A stretch of DNA of 64,000 bases, taken from Armatimonadia bacterium (lineage in GTDB: Bacteria > Armatimonadota > Zipacnadia > Zipacnadales > JABUFB01). Both the position numbers and the translations under genes were made by a program. The notes under the pieces were generated by a model that searched no databases, was not told where the DNA came from, and saw only the letters and a program-made list of their open reading frames with translations. The first letter of the stretch is position 1; each line of letters starts with the position of its first letter. The stretch is taken from assembly GCA_039679385.1 (NCBI GenBank), contig JBDKVB010000069.1, positions 25,382-89,381 of the forward strand, read 5' to 3'. Positions 46,101 through 52,415 of this stretch are shown here, one piece after another.

Positions 46101-47426
46101 GCGGACGCCGGCATGATCACTCGTTGCGAGGCCTACCTGGATAGCCTGGAGGCGACCCAGGGCCGAGCGTTCGATAGCGGACGACGCTTCCGCCCTCTGA
46201 GCATCAGTCCGGGGACCGAGCGCACGGTCCTCATCCCCAACATGAGTGGCCACGCTCATGCCCTGGCGGCCGCCTTCCGGTCCTGCGGCATGAAGGCTGA
46301 AGTCCTGCCCGAGCCCGACGAGGAGACGCTGCTCTGGGGACGTCAGCATACCACCGGCAAAGAGTGCTTCCCGTGCATCGTCACCACCGGCGACATGGTC
46401 AAGTATGTGCGGACCCAGGACTTCGACCGCGACAAGATCGCCTTCTTCATGGGCGGCTCCGGCGGGCCCTGCCGCTTCGGTCAGTACAACTGCCTGCAGC
46501 GAATGGTGCTCGATGACCTGGGCTACGAGGATGTCCCCATCTTCGCGCCCAACCAGAGCAGCCGCTTCTACTCCGACATGGGCATCGTCGGTCGTCAATT
46601 CCTGCGCACCGGTTGGCAGGCGGTAGTAGCCGTGGACTTGCTGGAGAAGGCCCGGCTCCAGACACGGCCCTATGAGACCGAACTGGGTGCGACGGAGCGG
46701 GTGTACGAGGAGTCCGTGCGCGATGTGTGCGAGACGGTGGCAAGCTGCGGCAACCTTCGGGCGGCAGTCGAGCGAGGCCGGCGGCGCTTCGAGACCGTGG
46801 CTACGGACCGCTCTGTCCCGAAGCCCGTCATCGGCCTGGTGGGCGAGTTCTACGTCCGCCTGAGCGACTTCAGCAACCAGAACCTGATCGCCAAGATCGA
46901 GGCCCTGGGTGGCGAGTGCTGGATGGCGCCGGCCTACGAGTGGTTCCTGTATCGCAACTTCCGCCGTGACATGCGCAGCCGCCAGACCGGCGACTGGAAG
47001 ATCGTGTTGAAGACCAAGGGCATGGACTACGTGATGCGCATGGACGAGCACCGCCTGCAGAGCGGCTTCGACGGCTTCCTGCGGAACGCCCATGAGCCGC
47101 CCACCGAACTCGTGCTCAAGTACGCCGAGCCCTATGTGCACAAGACCTTCGAGGGCGAGGCGATCATGACGGTCGGCAAGGCCATTGACTTCGCTCGCAA
47201 GGGCCTGAGCGGCATCGCCTCCGTGATGCCCTTCACCTGCATGCCCGGGACGATCTCGCTGGCGCTTATGAAGCGCGTGCGCAACGACGAGAAGGAAATC
47301 CCCTTCCTGAACATGGTCTACGATGGCCTCGAGCAGTCCACCGCACAGACGCGGCTGGAGGCCTTCATGTACCAGGCACGGGAGTACATGCAGCAGCAGG
47401 CCGGTGCCACCACGGGCAGTCACTGA
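43185..47426 (+). CDS. Fused acyl-CoA dehydratase activase: two BadF/HgdC ATPase modules plus dehydratase-like C-terminus
   Basis: The protein has 1413 residues. Two ASKHA ATPase modules (GIDVGSVSVDLAVLD, then GVDVGSISTNLVVIDA) each keep both cysteines that hold the shared [4Fe-4S] in HgdC-type activases: C142/C181 (MCAAGTG, RCSVFAKS) and C453/C493 (VCAAGTG, RCTVFMET). A Cys-rich segment near 610 (CQDCPNRC) opens a DUF2229-like region. The C-terminal third resembles HgdB/COG3581 (GPCRFGQYNCLQR, APNQSSRF). Activases push one electron, with ATP, into 2-hydroxyacyl-CoA dehydratases or benzoyl-CoA reductases. Such fusions are known in anaerobes, but their substrates mostly are not. No separate dehydratase subunits are adjacent. 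ATG 43185 has a poor RBS; GTG 43209 behind GGAGGG is an alternative. Confidence 0.9.
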   Translation: MTWRVRAIVIGSDYRVGIDVGSVSVDLAVLDEAGEVVEDRYVRHMGRPMHVAGDVLQAAVSKYGAENLRGLAATGGGGRVVADLLGAAFVNEVVAQGTAAAVLHPEARTVVEIGGEDSKLIFLRPTDSGGYEIADFAMNAMCAAGTGSFLDQQASRMGLSIERFGELALKSDAPPRVAGRCSVFAKSDMIHLQQKATPLHDIVAGLCYALVRNFKSTVGSATVMTPPVAFHGGVAANPGIVRAMREVLELTDGQLIIPDHFAAMGAIGAVLKVGEEIPRPDWSRLEELSGYVAHGDHGTLRPLQLAKSVVQEGRVTPPPADVAEPLPAYLGVDVGSISTNLVVIDAQRRVLAKRYLMTASRPIEAVRQGLMEIGAEIGHLVDIRGACTTGSGRYLIADFLGADVVKNEITAQARGALQIDPDVDTIFEIGGQDSKYIAIDNGHVIDFEMNKVCAAGTGSFLEEQAEKLGISIKGEFGELALKAQNPVNLGERCTVFMETELQRNQQAGAALEDLVAGLAYSVVYNYLNRVVARKRVGKRVFFQGGTAFNRAVVAAFEMVTGQSITVPAHNEVTGALGCAVIAMENDRGAGSTFKGFDLSSKRYTIESFECQDCPNRCEINKVSVEGEEPLYYGSRCEKYDVVRRGRTQNDLPDLPDLFAERERLLLNSYKPTQPVPDTAPRVGVPRALMFHELYPLFQAILTELGCKIVLSDRTNKHIIHEGAERSVAETCFPMKVALGHVLNLLTKDIDFIFLPSIINLHKMDEDMTDSFVCPYVQSFPYTVRSAVDFAAAGVEMLTVPLYLQLGERSLVEGMAKMARKLGRNVRQVRKAVAAGLKAQEEFQAALHKRGQEVLENLPEDRPAIVVVSRSYNGCDPGANLEIPRKLRNMGVLAIPLDFLPLDSVGLPKDWFNMYWRYGQKILAGAEIISHDSRLHALYLTNFGCGPDSFVSRFFQERLGTEPVLMIEVDEHSADAGMITRCEAYLDSLEATQGRAFDSGRRFRPLSISPGTERTVLIPNMSGHAHALAAAFRSCGMKAEVLPEPDEETLLWGRQHTTGKECFPCIVTTGDMVKYVRTQDFDRDKIAFFMGGSGGPCRFGQYNCLQRMVLDDLGYEDVPIFAPNQSSRFYSDMGIVGRQFLRTGWQAVVAVDLLEKARLQTRPYETELGATERVYEESVRDVCETVASCGNLRAAVERGRRRFETVATDRSVPKPVIGLVGEFYVRLSDFSNQNLIAKIEALGGECWMAPAYEWFLYRNFRRDMRSRQTGDWKIVLKTKGMDYVMRMDEHRLQSGFDGFLRNAHEPPTELVLKYAEPYVHKTFEGEAIMTVGKAIDFARKGLSGIASVMPFTCMPGTISLALMKRVRNDEKEIPFLNMVYDGLEQSTAQTRLEAFMYQAREYMQQQAGATTGSH

Positions 47427-47462
47427 GCGAAGAGGGGTCAGTGAGAAGAGGGGAGAGCCGGG

Positions 47463-48593
47463 CTACGACCCCGGCGGCTTCGGCCCGAAGTACTGGTACA
47501 GCGTGCACTTGATGCGCCCGTTGTAGAGCTTGCGCCGGTGTGTGGCCGGGGCTCCGAAGAGCGTCTCGAAGGCCTCGTGCGGGGTGAGCACGAACCAGCT
47601 CCAGTCCCGCAGACGTGGGAAAACCTGGCCCATTTCGCGATACAGCGCCTCGGCCTCTTGCAGATCGCCGAGGCGCTCGCCATAGGGCGGGTTGCACACC
47701 AGGTAACCGTACTTGTGGTGCGTGCGGAAGTCGACCAGGGGCTTCTGCTCCAGCTCGAGGTCCTCCTCAAAGCCCGCTCGCGCTGCGTGATGCCGGGCCA
47801 GACCGATGGCCTCCTCCGAGATGTCCGATCCCCACAGTCGCAGCCTCTGGTCGTTGCGCGCCAGGTCGTCGGCCTCCTCAAGGCTCTCCGTCCATACCCT
47901 GCGCGGCAGACTCGGCCACTTGAAGGCATCGAAGGTACGCAGCGTGCCCGGTGCGATGTTGCGGCCAATCAGTGCCGCCTCGATGAGCAGCGTCCCCGAT
48001 CCGCAGCAGGGATCGGCGAGGATGTAGCCCGGCTGCCAGTGGCTCAGGTAGATGATCGCCGCGGCAAGGGTCTCACGCAAGGGAGCCGGTGCCGACAGGT
48101 CGCGGTAGCCCCGCTTATGCAGGCCGGTCCCGCTGGTGTCGAGGGTGATGGTTGCCACGTCGCGCAGGAGCGACACCTGGATGCGGAACCGCGGTCCCGT
48201 CTCCTCGAAGTGCTCCTGCCCGTAGCGTTGCGCGAGCGAGTCGACGACCGCCTTCTTGACGATGCTCTGGCATGCCGGTACCGACGTGAGCTTGGACTTC
48301 ACCGACTTGCCGACCACTGGGAACTCGCCGTCGCGAGGGATCCAGTCGGCCCAGGCCAGCGAGCGAACCCCGTCATAGAGCTCGTCGAAGGTCAGCGCCT
48401 TGAAGCGCGCCATCTGCAGCAGCACACGGTCGGCGCAGCGCAGCCATAGGTTCGTGCGGGCGATCCCCGAGAGGTCACAGGAGAGGCGCACGCTGCCACG
48501 GTCCACTTCGAGCCTGTCGTACCCGAGGGCACGAAGCTCCTCGGCGACGAGACTCTCCATCCCGAAGGCACAGGTTGCCTGTAGTTCGATCAT
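47463..48593 (-). CDS. THUMP-domain class I SAM-dependent RNA methyltransferase (RlmL/Trm14 type)
   Basis: The protein has 376 residues from ATG 48593. Residues ~1-165 are an N-terminal ferredoxin-like/THUMP region (QATCAFGMESLVAEELRALGYDRLEV...GTGLHKRGYRDLSAPAPLRETLAAA). The Rossmann methyltransferase follows with DPCCGSGTLLIEAA (motif I, SAM), WGSDISEEAIGLARHHA and NPPYGERLGD (motif IV, base flipping for N2-guanine methylation). It is likely an rRNA m2G methyltransferase like the N-terminal half of RlmL, or a tRNA enzyme. Its ATG overlaps the stop of the upstream glycosyltransferase (ATGA, 48590-48593), so translation is probably coupled. Confidence 0.88.
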   Translation of the reverse strand: MIELQATCAFGMESLVAEELRALGYDRLEVDRGSVRLSCDLSGIARTNLWLRCADRVLLQMARFKALTFDELYDGVRSLAWADWIPRDGEFPVVGKSVKSKLTSVPACQSIVKKAVVDSLAQRYGQEHFEETGPRFRIQVSLLRDVATITLDTSGTGLHKRGYRDLSAPAPLRETLAAAIIYLSHWQPGYILADPCCGSGTLLIEAALIGRNIAPGTLRTFDAFKWPSLPRRVWTESLEEADDLARNDQRLRLWGSDISEEAIGLARHHAARAGFEEDLELEQKPLVDFRTHHKYGYLVCNPPYGERLGDLQEAEALYREMGQVFPRLRDWSWFVLTPHEAFETLFGAPATHRRKLYNGRIKCTLYQYFGPKPPGS

Positions 48594-49810
48594 GAGGGTA
48601 CCTCTTCGGACGCCGTCTCGGGCTCGGCCGGAGCGATCGCGCCGGTTACAACCGCCAGCCACATCCCCAGGACCAGCAGCCACGACCAGTACGCCGAGAT
48701 GAGTTTCCCCACCGTCCGGCTCACGCCGAGGTTGTGTGGTCCCGGGTATCCGACGGCCAGTCCCGCCAGCACGGGGTAAGTCTCTGCACGTGGCAAAGAC
48801 CGGATCGCCCACAAGGCCGGGAGCAGCAGTAGGACGTAAGCGTAGTCCTTGAAGCGTGGCACCGCCAGTGCGTAGGTGATCAGCGCCACCATCACCAGTC
48901 CATAGCGGTCACCGCGATTGGCAAACCGACGCAGGGCGCGCAGGCCAAAGCCGACGATTGCTGCGAAGTACACGCCCCAGATCGCGGGGATCAACCACGG
49001 GGTGCGCACAAGGAACTGCGCCCTCCCGAAACGCTCGGGTAGGTCGTCCAGGAGAGCCAGCGCACAGGGGTTGATCGAGCCGACCTCGCGCACTCCACTG
49101 ATGCTCCCCAGATAGGACGGCAGCAGCTCCGGGTACCTCGCATAGGGCCCAAGCACCAGGATCGCCAGCACCGCAAGTCCAAGGCCCATTGCACCGAGGC
49201 GACAACTCAGGCGCCCGGGCACAAACAGCAGCAACCCCAACAGAAGCGCGGGCAGCAGGTTGAAGACCGCTGCCAGGGCCACGAGAACCGCAAACCAGGC
49301 GTAGCGTCCGCGCAGGAAACACACCAGGCCGGCCCAGATGGCCAACTGCTCGAAGGGTATCTTGTTGCCCGCCCGCAGGTCCTCGCACAGCGCCCCATTG
49401 AACCCGAACACCAACAGCGCCCCCAGCAGCAAGGGGTCGACCTCGGGGACGAAGTGCTTCCGCCACAGCCAGATCAGCGCTACCAGCGCGCCCAGCTTGG
49501 CGGCCAACCACAGGTAGTAGGCGGTCACGTAGTCCAGCCCCGCCAGCGGCCACCACAAGGCCAGCGTCGCCAGCGGATAGCGGAAGGCAAAGAGCATCGA
49601 AGGCTCAGCGCCGGCCGTGTGCAGGGAGTCCAGAGTATAGGGATCGAGGCCCTGCGCGAAGGCACGCTCAGCGTAGTAGAAGGGCTTCAGGTCCCACTGA
49701 AAGGCGTCGGGACGCAGGGCCACATTGAGCAGATTCGCCATCGCGGCGCCGCCAACGACGAGCCATCCCAGGACGCGCCAGAGGCGAGTGCCCGTTTGAG
49801 CTACAGCCAT
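48590..49810 (-). CDS. Polytopic membrane glycosyltransferase, GT87/DUF2029-like
   Basis: The protein has 406 residues with about ten membrane segments. The first loop has WDLKPFYYAERAFAQGLDPY, the 'D...y..a......G..pY' pattern of GT-C-fold DUF2029 (GT87) enzymes that use polyprenyl-phosphate mannose or related donors. A later charged loop LCEDLRAGNKIPFEQLAIWA also fits ('GQ.n.ll..l'). These enzymes elongate lipid-linked glycans on the outer face of the inner membrane. The donor and acceptor are unknown. It starts at ATG behind GAGGGG and lies 15 nt after the SDR gene. Confidence 0.7.
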   Translation of the reverse strand: MAVAQTGTRLWRVLGWLVVGGAAMANLLNVALRPDAFQWDLKPFYYAERAFAQGLDPYTLDSLHTAGAEPSMLFAFRYPLATLALWWPLAGLDYVTAYYLWLAAKLGALVALIWLWRKHFVPEVDPLLLGALLVFGFNGALCEDLRAGNKIPFEQLAIWAGLVCFLRGRYAWFAVLVALAAVFNLLPALLLGLLLFVPGRLSCRLGAMGLGLAVLAILVLGPYARYPELLPSYLGSISGVREVGSINPCALALLDDLPERFGRAQFLVRTPWLIPAIWGVYFAAIVGFGLRALRRFANRGDRYGLVMVALITYALAVPRFKDYAYVLLLLPALWAIRSLPRAETYPVLAGLAVGYPGPHNLGVSRTVGKLISAYWSWLLVLGMWLAVVTGAIAPAEPETASEEVPS

Positions 49811-49825
49811 GTCCCGTGGCCCCCC

Positions 49826-50623
49826 TCAGGACCCTGCGCCGAACTTCCGCCTCGGAATCTGTTCGCAGACAATGCCGCCGTCCACCACGATCGTCTGGCC
49901 CGTAATGTACGCTCCGGCCTCGCTGGCCAGGAGGATCACGGCGCCGACGCAGTCTTCCGGTCGCCCCAGTCGCCCCAGGGGAATGTGCTCCAGCAGGTAC
50001 TCCCAGAACCCTTCGGCGACCTGAAAGTCATCGCCGATCTCCGTCTCGATCAGCCCCGGCGCGACCGCGTTCACCGTGATATGGTGCGGCGCGAGTTCGA
50101 CCGCCAGGGACTTGGTCAGCATCTCCACAGCGCCCTTCGAGGCGTTGTAGGGCGCCAGGTAGGCCTCGGCCTGCATCCCGTTCGTCGAGGAGACGTTGAT
50201 GATCCGCCCGCCGTGACCGGCCTGCATCATCGCAAGCGCGATCTGCTGCGACAGAAAGAAGGGCGCACGAACGTTGACGTTCATCGTCCGGTCCCAGTGC
50301 TCGACCGTCACCGCGGTGAGGGGCTCCAGGTAGGCCATGCCCGCGTTGTTGACCAGGATATCGATCGCGCCGAAGTCCGACCAGATCGTCTCCACGATCC
50401 GCGGGAAGGCCTCTACGTCGGCGAGTTCCGCCTGGATGGAGCAAGCTCGGCGGCCCATCCCCAGGATGTGCTCCACGACCTCCTGCGCTGCCTCCTCTGC
50501 CTGACGGAACAGCACCACCACCTCGGCGCCGGCCGCCGCAAGACCCAGGGCGAGACCGCGACCGATACCGCGTGATCCTCCGGTAACGAGGGCACGCTTG
50601 CCCTCGAGCGAGAACTGCTTCAT
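49826..50623 (-). CDS. Short-chain dehydrogenase/reductase
   Basis: The protein has 265 residues from ATG 50623. Classical SDR motifs are all present: TGGSRGIGRG (cofactor), NNAGMAYLEP, the catalytic Ser in NVSSTNGMQ, Tyr and Lys in YNASKGAVE, and a VVDGGIVCE end. The Arg after the glycine motif and the absence of an acidic residue at the end of beta2 (VVVLFRQ) point to NADP(H). The substrate is unknown; glucose/3-oxoacyl-type reductases look alike. It heads a likely unit SDR, GT87-like, THUMP methyltransferase, and follows the D-threonine aldolase-like gene by 45 nt. Confidence 0.9.
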   Translation of the reverse strand: MKQFSLEGKRALVTGGSRGIGRGLALGLAAAGAEVVVLFRQAEEAAQEVVEHILGMGRRACSIQAELADVEAFPRIVETIWSDFGAIDILVNNAGMAYLEPLTAVTVEHWDRTMNVNVRAPFFLSQQIALAMMQAGHGGRIINVSSTNGMQAEAYLAPYNASKGAVEMLTKSLAVELAPHHITVNAVAPGLIETEIGDDFQVAEGFWEYLLEHIPLGRLGRPEDCVGAVILLASEAGAYITGQTIVVDGGIVCEQIPRRKFGAGS

Positions 50624-50668
50624 CCTATCGCCTCTCTGTCGGTGTTCGAGCGGCAAGACGGCCGACGA

Positions 50669-51763
50669 CTACCTGAGTTTGCCGGAGCCGTCAATCGGCC
50701 ACACGTCGACAACGCGCCCTTGCTGGCAGACGTACAGCTCGCGGTGAAGGTTGCAGGTGGTGCAGGCGTGCGAGGGGATCAGCTCGACCTTCTCGCCGAC
50801 GACCAGCGGCGTGCCGGTGACCTTCAGGATGCAGTGCTCCTCCGAGCGGAAGCTCGGTATCTCGACACCTTCACGGCCGCGGACCTGTGGCGAGCCGAAC
50901 TCCGCGCCCACACCCTTCACGCCGACGTCCAGAACCGCGCGACTGGCGCTCGGACTACTGACACAGGTTGTCAGTACGGAAAGCGCGTTGTCGAACTCCC
51001 GGCGCACGCCATGGTAGTAGCAGTCCATGGTCACGTAGGTGCCGGCCTGGATCTCGTCGACGCCCTCCAGGGCTCCCGTCATGTCGTAGGTGCCGGTGCC
51101 GCCACCCGACACGATCCCCACGGGCATGCCAAGCGCGCTCTCGATGAGGTCGGCGGTGTCGAGGGCCTTGTGCATGTCGCGGGTCACCGCGGCACGCCGC
51201 TCCTCGGGATCGGGCAAGGTCACGACGTGGCCCTCATAGGCCTGGACGCCATCGAAGCGCAGACCGGGCAGGCCTGCGATCAGCTTCGCCAGCTCCACAG
51301 CCGGCTCGCCGGGTTCGACGCCGCACCGGTCCATGCCGATGTTGACCTCGATCAGGCAGCCGACGATCACTCCGGCCGCCGAAGCCATTTGGGAGAGCTG
51401 CCGGCAGTTGTCCTCGGCGTCGACGGCAACGCGGACCATCGCCCGGTTCAGGAGTGCCAGCAGCCGCTTGATCTTCTGCGGGCCGACTACCTGGTTGGCG
51501 ATGAGGATGTCCTTGAAGCCTGCACCGACGAGAACTTCGGCCTCGCCGAGCTTCGCGCAGGTTACTCCGGCAGCTTCCCGGACTACCTGGCGCTTCATCA
51601 GTTCGGTGCACTTGTGGTTCTTGAAGTGCGGCCGCAGCTTCGCGGGCTTGTCGGCGAAGAAGTCGGCCATCCGGTCTATGTTGCGCTGGGCGGCATCCAG
51701 GTCCAGGACCAGACACGGGGTATCCAAGTCCTGGAAGGGACCGCCGATCATCGAGCTAGACAT
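50669..51763 (-). CDS. PLP-dependent D-threonine / 3-hydroxy-D-aspartate aldolase-like enzyme (DSD1 family)
   Basis: The protein has 364 residues behind GAGGGG. It is a fold-type III (alanine-racemase-like) PLP enzyme. DLDTPCLVLDLDAAQRNI opens the barrel, and RPHFKNHKC holds the Schiff-base lysine. GGTGTYDMTG is the phosphate-binding loop. The C-terminal SHACTTCNLH supplies the His/Cys metal site typical of D-threonine aldolase and D-serine dehydratase. Products would be glycine plus an aldehyde, or pyruvate plus ammonia from D-serine. Together with the D-aminoacylase at 19.3 kb it suggests D-amino-acid use, but the two are not linked. Confidence 0.85.
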   Translation of the reverse strand: MSSSMIGGPFQDLDTPCLVLDLDAAQRNIDRMADFFADKPAKLRPHFKNHKCTELMKRQVVREAAGVTCAKLGEAEVLVGAGFKDILIANQVVGPQKIKRLLALLNRAMVRVAVDAEDNCRQLSQMASAAGVIVGCLIEVNIGMDRCGVEPGEPAVELAKLIAGLPGLRFDGVQAYEGHVVTLPDPEERRAAVTRDMHKALDTADLIESALGMPVGIVSGGGTGTYDMTGALEGVDEIQAGTYVTMDCYYHGVRREFDNALSVLTTCVSSPSASRAVLDVGVKGVGAEFGSPQVRGREGVEIPSFRSEEHCILKVTGTPLVVGEKVELIPSHACTTCNLHRELYVCQQGRVVDVWPIDGSGKLR

Positions 51764-51827
51764 GGCAAAGACCCCTCAAGGGTGATATGGAAGGCGTGGC
51801 AATCGGGCTTGCCGCAGCGGGTAGCCG

Positions 51828-52382
51828 CTACTCAAGCTTCGTGTGACGAGCGCGCATCTCCTCTTCGGTGGTGCCCAGATCCTTCATCAGGCGCACGACC
51901 ATGCCCTCGCACAGGACCAGCAGACACTGCTCGAAGAGGGAGCCTGGCGGCTGCTGAGAGGCGATGAGCGCCGTCGGCTTGGTGAGTGGCGAGTGGACGT
52001 ACAGCACGATGTCGGCCACTTTGGCGATAGGCGACTGCGGGAAGGCCGTGATCACTACGGTCCGGGCTCCGCGAGTAGCGCCTGCTTCGACGGTCGCCAG
52101 GGTCGTCCGGGTCTGGCCCGAGCCGGTGCCGACGATCAGCAAGTCACCGGGCTCGATGCCCGGGGTGATGGTCTCGCCAACGGCATGGGAGGACAGCCCC
52201 AGGTGCATCAGGCGCATGGCAAAGGCCTTCATCATCAGTCCACTGCGTCCGGCGCCGCCCACGAACACGCGGTTTGCCTTCAGGATTGCGCGGCACACCG
52301 TGAGGATTTCCTCCTCATCGGTCTGGGCGACGACCGAGCGGAGCTCATCGACCACCATCAGCTCATAGTTGTCCAAGGACAT
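51828..52382 (-). CDS. hxlB: SIS-domain sugar-phosphate isomerase, 6-phospho-3-hexuloisomerase-like
   Basis: The protein has 184 residues, the standard HxlB length. It has a single SIS domain: RVFVGGAGRSGLMMKAFAMRLMHLGL (phosphate-binding loop), GDLLIVGTGSGQTRTT and PLTKPTALIASQQPPGSLFEQ, which is very close to the HxlB/PHI consensus. PHI converts hexulose 6-phosphate to fructose 6-phosphate in formaldehyde fixation or pentose synthesis. The usual partner, hexulose-phosphate synthase, is not in the window, so the physiological substrate is uncertain. It lies 64 nt upstream of the D-threonine aldolase-like gene and 33 nt after the M16 peptidase gene. Confidence 0.85.
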   Translation of the reverse strand: MSLDNYELMVVDELRSVVAQTDEEEILTVCRAILKANRVFVGGAGRSGLMMKAFAMRLMHLGLSSHAVGETITPGIEPGDLLIVGTGSGQTRTTLATVEAGATRGARTVVITAFPQSPIAKVADIVLYVHSPLTKPTALIASQQPPGSLFEQCLLVLCEGMVVRLMKDLGTTEEEMRARHTKLE

Positions 52383-52415
52383 CCTTGTCCGGAGGTCCGC
52401 AAGCCCTGCGGCGCC

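Noticed and set aside
43800..47423. A ~1200-codon open frame antisense to the activase gene
   Set aside because: High GC at third codon positions of the true gene removes stops on the other strand. The antisense product has no domain, start signal or sensible composition, and the sense gene is a clear family member.
52374..52387. Palindrome CAAGGA-CA-TCCTTG at the hxlB start codon
   Set aside because: It is short and made largely by coding sequence and the RBS; it may occlude the start, but nothing else supports a regulatory role.
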